From NCBI GenBank assembly GCA_034430415.1, contig DAOUEN010000061.1, positions 1 through 15,684 of the forward strand: a DNA stretch of 15,684 bases, read 5' to 3'. Source of the DNA: JADFUZ01 sp034430415. Lineage in GTDB: Bacteria > Chloroflexota > Dehalococcoidia > GIF9 > AB-539-J10. Positions 5,915 through 13,880 of this stretch are shown here, piece after piece (the first letter of the stretch is position 1; every line of letters begins with the position of its first letter). The position numbers and the translations under genes were made by a program. Below the pieces are notes generated by a model. It was not told the DNA's origin. It saw only the letters and a list, made by a program, of their open reading frames with translations, and searched no databases.

Positions 5915-6248
5915 GAGGGGGCAGGTATATCTTGCGGCCCTCGATCCGGTGGTGGGACGGGAAATCTCAAAGACCCGCCCGGTGGTAGTCATTTCTAACA
6001 ACAGGAACAACGAGTTCTCCGGTACAGTGACCATCCTGCCCTTGAGTTCCAGGAATCCCGGGAGGACCTACCCCTTTGAGGTGTTTCTGCCAGAAGGCGC
6101 AGGCAAGCTCCCCAAGGACTCCAAGGTCAAAGCCGACCAGATTCGTACTCTCGACAAGAGCCGGCTTGTCGCGCTCATAGGTACCCTTGACCCGGAGCAC
6201 ATCATAGAGGTCGAAAAGGCAGTGAAGGTCCATCTCGGACTGCGCTGA
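5904..6248 (+). CDS. mazF: MazF/PemK-family mRNA interferase toxin
   Basis: This 114-residue protein is of normal MazF length. It begins MSIRRGQVYLAALDPVVG and has the family core KTRPVVVISNN, then TVTILPLSS in the beta barrel, and KADQIRTLDKSRL, which matches the conserved 'vd.ir.id..rl' segment near the C-terminus. MazF toxins are ribosome-independent, sequence-specific endoribonucleases; the cut site cannot be predicted. The ATG lies within the antitoxin's last codons. With the upstream mazE-like gene it forms a complete TA pair with its own promoter, opposite in direction to the pilus genes. All motifs seem intact, so it is likely functional. Confidence 0.93.
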   Translation: MSIRRGQVYLAALDPVVGREISKTRPVVVISNNRNNEFSGTVTILPLSSRNPGRTYPFEVFLPEGAGKLPKDSKVKADQIRTLDKSRLVALIGTLDPEHIIEVEKAVKVHLGLR

Positions 6249-6267
6249 ACTGGAGATTGCTGAGGGG

Positions 6268-6302
6268 AAATCCTAAATCCGAATATCGAAATACTAAACA
6301 AT
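6268..6302. repeat. AT-rich 7-nt repeats (AAATCCN family)
   Basis: There are five in-phase 7-mers: AAATCCT, AAATCCG, AATATCG, AAATACT, AAACAAT. The base composition differs from the other two families but the period is the same. Confidence 0.7.
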
Positions 6303-6315
6303 GTTAGACAGGAGT

Positions 6316-6393
6316 TGTCATTGCGAACGAAGTGAAGCAATCTCGTTACTGATACCTGGAGATTGTCTCGGCGCTGGCGCGCCTCGCAATGAC
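6316..6393. repeat. 78-bp inverted-repeat hairpin element (MITE/REP-like)
   Basis: The left arm runs GTCATTGCGA...GCAATCTC (6316-6343). The right arm is the inverse, GAGATTGTC...CTCGCAATGAC (6359-6393). The outer 10 bp pair perfectly. It resembles short dispersed palindromic elements known from many environmental bacterial genomes. No transposase is near. Confidence 0.78.
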
Positions 6394-6482
6394 AAAAGGG
6401 GTGCGCACCTCGCAATGACGGTAAGGGCAGGGGGGTTGCTCCGGCGCTGGCCGCGACAGGCCCACGAACTCCATGGACTCCG

Positions 6483-6559
6483 GTGACTGCTGGCTGTTGG
6501 CTGTCGACTGTCGACTCTTGACTTTCGACTATCGACTCTGGACTATCGACCGCCGACTG
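6483..6559. repeat. 11 in-phase 7-nt repeats, AGTCG family, inverse orientation
   Basis: On the - strand the units read CAGTCGG, CGGTCGA, TAGTCCA, GAGTCGA, TAGTCGA, AAGTCAA, GAGTCGA, CAGTCGA, CAGCCAA, CAGCCAG, CAGTCAC. They begin 17 bp past the pilX-like stop codon. Confidence 0.88.
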
Positions 6560-6576
6560 TTTCCTGCTGACCTGAC

Positions 6577-9150
6577 TTATCCGGCGATGAGGAAGCTGAC
6601 GGTGCCGCCGGTGGTCGTTTCGCTGCGGAAGGAGAGGATTATGTAGATGGTGTTGAAGCCGTCGTTGCCCGTGGGCATGTCCACCTGCGCTGAAGTGTTT
6701 CCGGGCTCCAGTATTCCGTCGTCCCACTCGACGTAGAAGGTGTCGACGTCTACGCCGTCCTCGCTGAGCCCGGGCGACTGGGAGTTCCACATATTGCCAT
6801 CCGGGTTGATGGGGGGCTCGCTCAGTCTCTCGTCGTTCACCTCTACGTGTTCACCTGTTATCCCCTCGTCTCCCTCGCCCGCAAATATGGTCAGCTTGGC
6901 GGCTATCTCTTCGTCCTCGATGGGCTCCGGCACCAGGAATCCGCTGATGCGGCCCCCGGGGTCGCCGTCTCCATCGAAGTCCGGATTGGGATTGGTCGGC
7001 CCCCATGCCTCGGCAAACTCAAAATCGGGGTTCTGGATGTCGTAGAGGTAGAGCTGGTGCCCCTTCGTCTCGGGGCTGGTGTAGATGATTATCAGCGACC
7101 AGCCGGCATGGGAGTACTGGTACCGTGGGTAGTGGGCTGCGGCCGGAGTGCCCAGAGGGTAGCCTGTCTCTTCGTAGGGCGGCCTGGGATAGAGGTCGAA
7201 GGAGAAGTCGGGGTCTACCTCGTTTTCGGCCACCACGTGCCCCACGGTGTAGGTGCCCGCGGCGTTGTTGTCGATATCCCCGTCCTCGATCCACTGCCTC
7301 ACCAGGCTGGTCGCATCCTTGAAGCAGCAGTATGACCAGGTGCCCTCCCAGTCGGAGCCCGTGCTGGGCTCTATCTCCCAGGCGTCCGCCGTCACCTCCT
7401 CCGTGTTCTCTTCGGTTGTCCCGAACAGGACCTTGTTCGTCCTGGCGGTTTGCTCGATCAGCGCGGTAAGGGTCTCGGTGGTGGGGTTGTCCGGGTACTC
7501 CAGGCTCCCTCCCGCGGAGCCCGATGTGGTGACGCTGACGTTGTCGATGTAGACGTACTCATTGGACCCGCTGTAGTTCTGTATCCTGAACCGTATTCTG
7601 ACGTCGTCCGTCCGATACGCTTCCGTATCTGGAATTTCATAGCTGTAGGTGTGCGCCGAGGTGCCGATCTCATTGCAGAACTCGGTCACCCAGTCGCTCC
7701 AGTTGTCGCCTCCGTCGCCGGAGAAGGAGTACTGAAGGCAATCGTTATAGTCCTGTGGGCCGTAGCTGTAGTTCCAGCTTCGCCAGGAGACCTCGACCGT
7801 ATGGCCCAGGTACTCACTGAGGTCGAGGCTCTCGCTCGCTTTGAGGGTAAGCTCCCTGCCCCCGCCACTGGAGTGATGGGCGTAGAAGGCGGTATATGAA
7901 CCGGACTCGTGCCAATCACTGCCGTAGTTCCAGTTTGAGCCGGCGGAGTACAGGTCGGTGCAGCTGTCGTAGAACAGCTCGATGTCGCCTCCGGAGGTGT
8001 CATAGTAGTGCCAGTCTATCCAGCCTGTCCAGTAGAGGAAGGCGGCCTCCACCATTCCCTGGGTGGGGATGCCGTCTATACCGTCCTCGTCGGTGTCGAT
8101 GGTGGTGCTGCTCTCCTTCAGCAGTTGGTCACGCCATGTGGGGTTCCCCGTCATCAAGCTGTTGCCGGTGGCGAAGTAGTCTCCCTCGATGGCGCTGGTC
8201 ATCTTGCGCATCTCGCTCTTGGCGGTATGCGCTTCAACCACGGTTCGTTCTTCGCCGGTGCCGGGCTCGCTGGAGACCGAGGTGATCTCGTAGACCTTGG
8301 TGTCGGCGTCCCAGGCGAAAGACACATCGCTCACCTCCGCCGTGGTCACCCAGGAGAGGGCTGCCTGAGGGCTGTCGCCTGCCGGGCCGGAGAACTCGAA
8401 AGTGATGTCGGTCACCAGGGGATACCCCCACAGGTCCACGCCGGGGAAATCGGTGAACAAGACGGCCGGGTCGAAGTCCCACTCCACGACCGTCCCGCTC
8501 TTGTAGGGCTCGGTTGCCGGCACGCAGTAGTAGGGGTCATCGTCGTCCTCCTCGAGGTTGCTCGACCCGTCCACGTAATCGAATCCCGGCGGCAGCCATA
8601 TCCCTATGACGTCCACCTCAAGCTCGTCCCAGTCGGGATCGGCGATGTCCTGGTAATTATAGGTTATCCTTATACGGTACTCCGAGAGCCCGGACACGGA
8701 GCCTGTAACCACCAGCTTGGCGTCCTCGACGACGTCGCTGGCTTCTTCGGGAGTGGGCACGGCGATGTCCTTGGGCATCCAGATGTTCTGTATGGTGACA
8801 TTCACGGCGTTGCTGTTCACCTCATTGACGAAAGTGTAGTCATACTCCTGGTCGTAGTCGTACTCGTCGTAGGGGTAGCCGGCGAACAGGTACTCCAGCT
8901 CGTCGTACTTTATCTGCCACAGGGCGTCCTCCACCCCGGAGTCGGCGGCGTAGAACTCCTCCAGCTTGGACTCGTGCATGCGGCCCGCGTTGAGTCCCGT
9001 GCTCATCAGGCTTAGAAGCGGGGGCATCATCAGCCCGCCGAGCAGCAGCAGCACCAGGACGGCCACCAGGGCGCCCTGCCCCGACTCGTCCTTCAGGCGG
9101 CTTAGCGCTCTTCTTGCTCTGGCTGTGATCGCACCCATAGCCTGTTGCAC
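6577..9150 (-). CDS. Giant PilX-like minor prepilin with large exported domains
   Basis: This is an 857-residue protein. The N-terminus has a basic leader ending SGQG, a membrane segment (about 27-48) and EEFYAADSGVEDALWQI (64-80), matching the PilX N-terminal domain. The prepilin peptidase site is probably after G24 (aligning with the neighbour's HG/QG) or G26; the usual Glu at +5 is absent, as in PilX/GspK proteins. The rest, far longer than a normal PilX (about 200 residues), is acidic and aromatic-rich. A jelly-roll-like stretch with Trp/Tyr-rich strands (about 389-542) seems to interrupt a second domain (about 366-388 and 549-740, with GTYTVGHV and HAGWSLIIIY). DTDEDGIDG (352-360) and DFDGDGD (724-730) look like calcium loops. 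It follows two prepilin genes in an operon. A tip adhesin role is inferred. The start is GTG at 9150 or ATG at 9138. Confidence 0.82.
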   Translation of the reverse strand: MQQAMGAITARARRALSRLKDESGQGALVAVLVLLLLGGLMMPPLLSLMSTGLNAGRMHESKLEEFYAADSGVEDALWQIKYDELEYLFAGYPYDEYDYDQEYDYTFVNEVNSNAVNVTIQNIWMPKDIAVPTPEEASDVVEDAKLVVTGSVSGLSEYRIRITYNYQDIADPDWDELEVDVIGIWLPPGFDYVDGSSNLEEDDDDPYYCVPATEPYKSGTVVEWDFDPAVLFTDFPGVDLWGYPLVTDITFEFSGPAGDSPQAALSWVTTAEVSDVSFAWDADTKVYEITSVSSEPGTGEERTVVEAHTAKSEMRKMTSAIEGDYFATGNSLMTGNPTWRDQLLKESSTTIDTDEDGIDGIPTQGMVEAAFLYWTGWIDWHYYDTSGGDIELFYDSCTDLYSAGSNWNYGSDWHESGSYTAFYAHHSSGGGRELTLKASESLDLSEYLGHTVEVSWRSWNYSYGPQDYNDCLQYSFSGDGGDNWSDWVTEFCNEIGTSAHTYSYEIPDTEAYRTDDVRIRFRIQNYSGSNEYVYIDNVSVTTSGSAGGSLEYPDNPTTETLTALIEQTARTNKVLFGTTEENTEEVTADAWEIEPSTGSDWEGTWSYCCFKDATSLVRQWIEDGDIDNNAAGTYTVGHVVAENEVDPDFSFDLYPRPPYEETGYPLGTPAAAHYPRYQYSHAGWSLIIIYTSPETKGHQLYLYDIQNPDFEFAEAWGPTNPNPDFDGDGDPGGRISGFLVPEPIEDEEIAAKLTIFAGEGDEGITGEHVEVNDERLSEPPINPDGNMWNSQSPGLSEDGVDVDTFYVEWDDGILEPGNTSAQVDMPTGNDGFNTIYIILSFRSETTTGGTVSFLIAG

Positions 9151-9160
9151 TCTACCCGGC

Positions 9161-9694
9161 CTACGCTACCGGCCTCGGCTTCACCTCGTATGTCCTGGTG
9201 GCGGTCTGCTGTCCCATCTGCGCCTTTACCGTGAAGGTAAGCACCCTCTCGTCTTCATCCCAGACGCAGTTGCTGGGTTGGCCGGGGTCGGCGTCGATAA
9301 AGATGTGTCGCCCCACGGGGAACGTCTCTGCCGGCGTGCCGTTCACCGATTTCTGGCGCTGGAGGTACTTCAGGTCGCCGCTGTCCATGTCCTCCATGGT
9401 GTACGTAATCGTATATACGTCGTCGTCCCAGTCGGTCCATTGCAGGACGAGGGGAAAGCCCGCATCCTCCTCTGCTCCCGTGCTGACCGCCTGCGCCTGG
9501 AGGGCATCCTGGCTTACCCAGTAGCCCGCCGTTTGCACCTGCCTGAAGGCAACTGAATAGTTGCTGGCCCTGCCGCTGTTCAGGAGCTGAAAGGTCGCCC
9601 CGGTGGCAGCCGTCACCACGAGCGAGGTTATGGCCATGGCCACGATCAGCTCGGCGAAGGTGAAGCCCTTCTCGCTTCTGCGTAGGCGGTTCAT
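9161..9694 (-). CDS. PilW/GspJ-like minor prepilin
   Basis: This 177-residue prepilin has a short basic leader MNRLRRSEKG and the cleavage/methylation motif G/FTFAE, with Glu at +5, followed by a hydrophobic helix (about 12-33). The C-terminal half is strand-rich with YTITYTMEDMDSGDLKYLQRQ, which resembles the 'I.Y......g.L.R' pattern of PilW/GspJ-type minor pilins, and ends TYEVKPRPVA. The start at 9694 is chosen because the leader begins there and its ATG overlaps the stop codon of the preceding prepilin gene (ATGA), so the two are translationally coupled. The open frame continues far upstream but lacks prepilin features. It is expected in the inner membrane until cleaved by a prepilin peptidase not encoded in this window, then in the pilus tip complex. 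Confidence 0.88.
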   Translation of the reverse strand: MNRLRRSEKGFTFAELIVAMAITSLVVTAATGATFQLLNSGRASNYSVAFRQVQTAGYWVSQDALQAQAVSTGAEEDAGFPLVLQWTDWDDDVYTITYTMEDMDSGDLKYLQRQKSVNGTPAETFPVGRHIFIDADPGQPSNCVWDEDERVLTFTVKAQMGQQTATRTYEVKPRPVA

Positions 9695-10164
9695 CTGTGC
9701 ACCTTGTACGTCCTGGTGGTGAGCACCAGGTCGCCCTGGAGGTAGACCTCGACCGTTATCTCCTGTATTCCCTGGTCGAGTCCGGCGGCCAGCGGGAAGT
9801 GGCCGTTGGCGTCGATCGGCTGGCCCGTGACTCTGACCGAATAGTGCTGGTAGTGGTCCTCGAGGGCAGTGCGGTCGGGGTCCCATGGCGGCGGGTCGTC
9901 GGGCGTGGCCGGAATCTCGTAGGAGAAGCCCAGCGTCTCGTAGCGGGCGTCCTTGACATACTCGAACTCGCTCCTGGCCAGGCTCTCGGCACTCGTGCGT
10001 TTGTCCTGGATGGCCACCGCCGTGTACGTTGTGCTCAAGCCGCTGAGAAAGACGACAGCGACAGCCCCCAGGACAGCCACAGCTACCAGCGCTTCTATCA
10101 GGCCCTGGCCGTGGCAGTTGTCCCTGAGAGCCCTTGCTATCCTGCTCATCGCTGCCGCCATCAT
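9691..10164 (-). CDS. PilV/GspI-like minor prepilin
   Basis: This 157-residue prepilin has a basic leader ending CHG, cleavage predicted after G19, and QGLIEALVAVAVLGAV following, with Glu at +5 (E24). The hydrophobic helix covers about 20-43. The globular part is short and includes YSVRVTGQPID and IQEITVEVYLQGDLVLTTRTY, a strand pattern usual in PilV/GspI-type pilins. ATG at 10164 and the next codon, also ATG, are preceded by GGGTGA; ATG at 10149 is a further option. It is the first gene of a three-prepilin cluster (PilV-, PilW-, PilX-like), in the same order as minor pilin operons in other bacteria. A promoter is seen about 37 nt upstream. Confidence 0.87.
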   Translation of the reverse strand: MMAAAMSRIARALRDNCHGQGLIEALVAVAVLGAVAVVFLSGLSTTYTAVAIQDKRTSAESLARSEFEYVKDARYETLGFSYEIPATPDDPPPWDPDRTALEDHYQHYSVRVTGQPIDANGHFPLAAGLDQGIQEITVEVYLQGDLVLTTRTYKVHR

Positions 10165-10200
10165 GCGTCACCCATGGAGAGGCACAAACCCCCTTGTACA

Positions 10201-10229
10201 ATGCTAGCACAGGAACGATGTTTTGCCAA
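10201..10229 (-). promoter_or_regulatory. Promoter of the minor prepilin operon
   Basis: On the - strand TTGGCA (10229-10224), a 17-nt spacer and TAGCAT (10206-10201). One and two mismatches to consensus, with ideal spacing. The start point near 10194 gives a leader of about 30 nt. It would let the prepilins be expressed apart from pilBC. Confidence 0.5.
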
Positions 10230-10276
10230 AGCGATAGCCGTCGCGCCCATAGCCAATTGGTACCGGGCCGTATGGC

Positions 10277-10302
10277 AAAATAGTCCTGTCTGGGAGGAGG
10301 AC
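10277..10302 (-). terminator. Weak terminator-like hairpin after pilC
   Basis: On the - strand GTCCT and AGGAC form a 5-bp stem with a 10-nt loop, followed by TATTTT. It sits about 10 nt after the pilC stop. The stem is short, so termination would be partial at best. Confidence 0.3.
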
Positions 10303-10311
10303 ACCGATGCG

Positions 10312-11532
10312 CTAGCTGAGCTGTCCGTAGATGGAGTACATGGTGGTCATCAGGGATACGGCCACCAGGCCGACTATTCCGCCGATGATCACCGTCATCG
10401 CCGGCGTGATCATGGCGATCATAGCCTTGGTCTTGTCGTCGGACTCCGCTTCGTAGCTCTCGCCCACTGTATTCAACGTGTGGTCCAGGTTACCGGTCTG
10501 CTCCCCCACGGCGGTCATCTGCACCATAAGCGGCAGGAAGAGCTTGTTCCTGGACATCGGGCCTGAAAGGCCAGCCCCGGCGATCATGGCCTGCTGCACG
10601 TCGGTCAACGCACCGGACATGGCCCTGTTGTTGGTGCCCTGGATTACCATGGTCATTGTATCGGGCAAGGGCAGGCCGCTCTCGTACAGTAGCGCTATGG
10701 TGCGGCAGCAACGGGCAAGCTCGTTGAGGAGGTTGATACGTCCCACGTAGGGCAGGGTCAGCATCAGTCTCCCCCAGCGGATCTTGCCTGCCGGCAGCTT
10801 CACGTATATGAATGTCACCGCGATGACGGCTGCTATGCCCCCTAGCACCCACAGGCCATATTTCTGTGTCCACGCGGTGAAAGCCAGCATTCCGCGGGTC
10901 AGCGCCGGCAGCTCTATGTTGAACGAGGAGTACAGGCCGGCGAAAGCCGGCAGGACGAATCCCACCATCAGGGCGACAACTCCAAAGGTCACCAGGAGCA
11001 AGATGATAGGATAGATCATGGCGTTCTTTACGGTCTTCTGTGTGATGTAGCTTCTCTCGATGTAGTCGGCGGCCCGTCTCAAGACCACCTCGAGGTTTCC
11101 GGTTCGTTCCCCCACCGATACCAGTCGAGAATACAGTGTGGAGAAAGCACGGGGATGTTGGCCTATGGACTCCGACAGAGGCCTGCCGCCCCGCACATCG
11201 GCGACCACTTCCGCGAGCATCTTCCTGAAGCTGCGGTTGGTCATCTGGACCTGTAGCAGCTCCAGGGCGGTGACCACATCGGTGCCCGATTCAAGCAGCA
11301 GGGCCAACTGGCGGGAAAACATTATGACCTCGGTGGGCTTGATGTTGGAGGAGAGGAGAGTCATCTTGCCGCCCTGGAAGAAGGGGGTGATTTCCCTGAG
11401 GCTGAGCACGCTGTAGCCGCTGTAGGCCAGCATGTCGATCGCCGACTCCTCACTGCTGGCCGAGAGCTTCCCCTTGAGTACCCTGTTGTCCTCGGCGCGG
11501 GCTACATACTCGTAGTTCATGGCCGCACTCAC
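10312..11532 (-). CDS. pilC: PilC/GspF-like inner-membrane platform protein
   Basis: This 406-residue protein is of normal length for PilC, the polytopic platform that couples the cytoplasmic ATPase to pilin insertion. It has the usual N-terminal segment YEYVARAEDNRVLKG, then two copies of the GspF domain (about 69-194 and 272-394) with the paired signatures GERTGNLE (141-148) and GEQTGNLD (343-350). Three membrane segments are seen at about 171-197, 227-246 and 375-397. The GTG at 11532 overlaps the pilB stop codon (GTGA), but an ATG at 11520 directly before NYEYVA is also likely. The gene is translationally coupled or closely linked to pilB, forming a motor operon. Confidence 0.94.
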   Translation of the reverse strand: MSAAMNYEYVARAEDNRVLKGKLSASSEESAIDMLAYSGYSVLSLREITPFFQGGKMTLLSSNIKPTEVIMFSRQLALLLESGTDVVTALELLQVQMTNRSFRKMLAEVVADVRGGRPLSESIGQHPRAFSTLYSRLVSVGERTGNLEVVLRRAADYIERSYITQKTVKNAMIYPIILLLVTFGVVALMVGFVLPAFAGLYSSFNIELPALTRGMLAFTAWTQKYGLWVLGGIAAVIAVTFIYVKLPAGKIRWGRLMLTLPYVGRINLLNELARCCRTIALLYESGLPLPDTMTMVIQGTNNRAMSGALTDVQQAMIAGAGLSGPMSRNKLFLPLMVQMTAVGEQTGNLDHTLNTVGESYEAESDDKTKAMIAMITPAMTVIIGGIVGLVAVSLMTTMYSIYGQLS

Positions 11533-13874
11533 TCTATGAAGTAGGCGTTGCGCAGCACCTCGGAGGGAGTGGTGATGCCCTGTTGCACCTTGAGCATGCC
11601 GTCCTTCATCAAGGTCGTCATGCCTTCCTCAACTGCCTGCTGTCGCACTTCGGAGGTGCTCGCTCTGTTCAGTATCTGCATCCTTAACTTGTCGCTTATG
11701 GGCAGTATCTCGAAAAGCCCCGTCCTTCCCCGGTAACCGGTATGCCCGCATAGGTCGCAGCCCTCGCCATAGGTGAACTGGTTCCGCTTCTCACCCGTCT
11801 CGTTGGCGTATGCCAGTTGCTCCATCAATGGAGCTTCCCGCTTGCCGGCGCAGTCGGGGCAGACCCGGCGCACCATCCTTTGAGCCGCTACGCCAATCAC
11901 CGCCGACGATACCAGGAAGGGCTCTATGCCCAGGTCGAGGAGGCGGAAGATGACTCCGATGGCGTCATTGGCGTGGATGGAGGATAGGACCAGGTGTCCC
12001 GTCAGGGCAGACTGCACCGCTATCCGCGCTGTCTCGGCATCCCTGATCTCCCCCACCAGTATGATATCGGGGTCAAGACGCAATATGGACCGCAGCCCGC
12101 TGGCGAAGGTGAGTCCTGCCTTGGGATGGACCTGAATTTGATTTATATTGGCGAAGCGGTATTCCACCGGGTCTTCTATGGTGATGATCTTGCGGGATAT
12201 CTTGTCCATCTGGTTGACTGAGGCATAGAGAGTGGTGGTCTTGCCGGAGCCGGTGGGCCCGCTGATCAGGATCATTCCGAAGGCGACCTTGAGCATGTTC
12301 TCGTACTTGGCCAGCGATTCGGGGGCAAAGCCCAGCCCGGGCAGGTCTATCAGCCCCAGCGACTTGTCCAGCAGCCGCATGACCGTGGCCTCGCCATGGA
12401 CGGTCGGAATGGTGGCCACGCGGACGTCTATAGACCTTCCCTTGGACTCGGTGGAGAACTGCCCGTCCTGGGGCCGCAGGTGGTCGGCGATATTCATATC
12501 GGCCATTATCTTGATTCTCGAAGTCAGCGGAAGATGTATCTTCAGCGGCAACGACATTACTTCCTGGAGGACGCCGTCGATGCGGTAGCGGATTCTCAGC
12601 TTGTCTTCCTCAGGCTCGATGTGCACGTCGGAGCTCCTCGCCTTGGCCGCCTCGTCGATGACGAGTCGCAGCGCGCTGGCCACCGGGGTGTCTTCCGCCG
12701 CTTCAATCAGCGCCTGTTCGTCGCCCGCCTCCACAGTCCTTCCCGGCATGCGCGATATCTGCTCTTCGATTTGCCCGAAGCCACCCCTGTAGTTGAAGTC
12801 GATGGCGTCCTGCACCTCTCTGAGGTTGGCGGATATGGGCTCAATCCTCATCCGGCTCTGGAGTGCCAGTGCTTCCAGCGCAAAGATGTCGGTAGGGTTT
12901 GCCATGGCTACCTGCAGGGCATTACCCACGATACCCATAGGTACGACTTTGAATCTCCGGGCCATGGACTCGGGGATCAGTTCGAGCGTCTTGGGTTCGG
13001 CCCTGCGCTTGAGCACTCTCTCCCCGGTGGGGCCTCTTGCTTTGTCTACTTCGCCAAAGATCTCCTCAACCACAGTCTGGAGTTGGGTCGTGGGTTTTTC
13101 CTCTATGCCTTCCGCCTCGCCGTCCGGACGGTGGACCACAATTGACCTTATGCTCTGGTGGTCGGCAAACTGCCTGGCCTCGGGGGTGAGCTGTCCCGAA
13201 AGCAACAGGACTTTTTCTTGGATGCCGGCGTCATAGGCTTTGGTGTCGAACAGGGATATCTGGCTCAGGCCCACTTCTTCGTTGGTGATATCGTCTATAC
13301 CCAGCGTGTGGTTTATGAAGCCGTCGTCCAGGGTGGCCAGGGCATCGAAGGCGTATTCCGCGCCGGACCTGCCTTTGATCTTGGCGTTCCTCTCGATCTT
13401 GTAGCCGAGTTTGGCCAGGGACTCTATGATCTGGGGCGCAGTCTCCCAGTTGGAGGGACTTCCGGTCACCAGCGGGCTGGGCGGCGGCGTTGCCAGGAAC
13501 GCCTTCAGGCTCTTCTCGTCGAAGACCTTTATCCTCTGGTTGTGGGCAAAGCGGGTGGCCACTGAATCAAGGCCGGGGACAGCTATGAAGACCTTGTCCT
13601 TGACGCCGCAGTCGTAGCACTTGTCGTCGAAAGCGAAGACCTCCCCCAGTCCTATTTGCTGGCTGTTGTCTCCCACGGCGATGTCAACCGCAACGACATA
13701 CGTCATGAAGCCATCGTCCCGGTGCGCCATGATGTGGAAAGCGTGGTCGGCGCCCGATTTGCCGGACTTGCAGGCACCACCATCGCCGTGCTCTACCTGA
13801 TAGCCCTGCCTTTTCAGGCGCTCGATGAGCTGACTCGTTAGCTGCTCAACCTGGCTTTGCCTGCCGCGTGCCAC
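11529..13874 (-). CDS. pilB: PilB/GspE-like pilus extension ATPase with duplicated N-terminal domain
   Basis: This 781-residue protein is about 200 residues longer than usual. Residues about 10-127 and 147-248 are two related domains (shared pattern: GY-x-V/I-E, SGA-D/E, A-x-x-DDGF, IGL/VGL, K-x-YD-x-G) that resemble the Mrr/PD-(D/E)XK nuclease fold but lack an obvious catalytic Lys. A GSPII_E N-terminal (MshEN-like) domain follows (about 265-362: LIPESMARRFKVVPMG, VAMANPTD). The ATPase core has Walker A GPTGSGKT (539-546), Asp box IEDPVEY (566-572), Walker B DIILVGEIRD (603-612), His box TGHLVLSSIHAND (625-637) and a zinc-type tetracysteine CPDC...CDLC (672-709). All catalytic motifs are intact, so it is a working assembly motor. 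The start is GTG; no Shine-Dalgarno is seen and a strong promoter ends just upstream. Confidence 0.93.
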   Translation of the reverse strand: MARGRQSQVEQLTSQLIERLKRQGYQVEHGDGGACKSGKSGADHAFHIMAHRDDGFMTYVVAVDIAVGDNSQQIGLGEVFAFDDKCYDCGVKDKVFIAVPGLDSVATRFAHNQRIKVFDEKSLKAFLATPPPSPLVTGSPSNWETAPQIIESLAKLGYKIERNAKIKGRSGAEYAFDALATLDDGFINHTLGIDDITNEEVGLSQISLFDTKAYDAGIQEKVLLLSGQLTPEARQFADHQSIRSIVVHRPDGEAEGIEEKPTTQLQTVVEEIFGEVDKARGPTGERVLKRRAEPKTLELIPESMARRFKVVPMGIVGNALQVAMANPTDIFALEALALQSRMRIEPISANLREVQDAIDFNYRGGFGQIEEQISRMPGRTVEAGDEQALIEAAEDTPVASALRLVIDEAAKARSSDVHIEPEEDKLRIRYRIDGVLQEVMSLPLKIHLPLTSRIKIMADMNIADHLRPQDGQFSTESKGRSIDVRVATIPTVHGEATVMRLLDKSLGLIDLPGLGFAPESLAKYENMLKVAFGMILISGPTGSGKTTTLYASVNQMDKISRKIITIEDPVEYRFANINQIQVHPKAGLTFASGLRSILRLDPDIILVGEIRDAETARIAVQSALTGHLVLSSIHANDAIGVIFRLLDLGIEPFLVSSAVIGVAAQRMVRRVCPDCAGKREAPLMEQLAYANETGEKRNQFTYGEGCDLCGHTGYRGRTGLFEILPISDKLRMQILNRASTSEVRQQAVEEGMTTLMKDGMLKVQQGITTPSEVLRNAYFIE

Positions 13875-13880
13875 AGTCGT

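Larger units (their letters stand above)
6249..6576. other. Intergenic region between mazF and the pilX-like gene, repeat-filled
   Basis: No gene is supported in these 328 bp. It holds a third 7-nt repeat family (6268-6302), an inverted-repeat hairpin (6316-6393), an extra CTCGCAATGAC copy (6409-6419) and a block of inverse AGTCG 7-mers (6483-6559). No clear Rho-independent terminator was seen for either converging gene, though the hairpin at 6316-6393 could act as one. Confidence 0.7.

Noticed and set aside
6301..6486. Small open frame of 61 codons on the + strand
   Set aside because: It is made mostly of the hairpin element and has no ribosome site or family match.
8008..9015. Long open frame on the + strand opposite the pilX-like gene (335 codons)
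   Set aside because: It lies fully antisense to a protein with clear prepilin features, and its translation shows no recognisable domain. It is a by-product of GC-rich codon use.
9695..10210. Extension of the PilW-like frame to 10210
   Set aside because: The upstream part overlaps the PilV-like gene in another frame and precedes a proper prepilin leader that starts at 9694.
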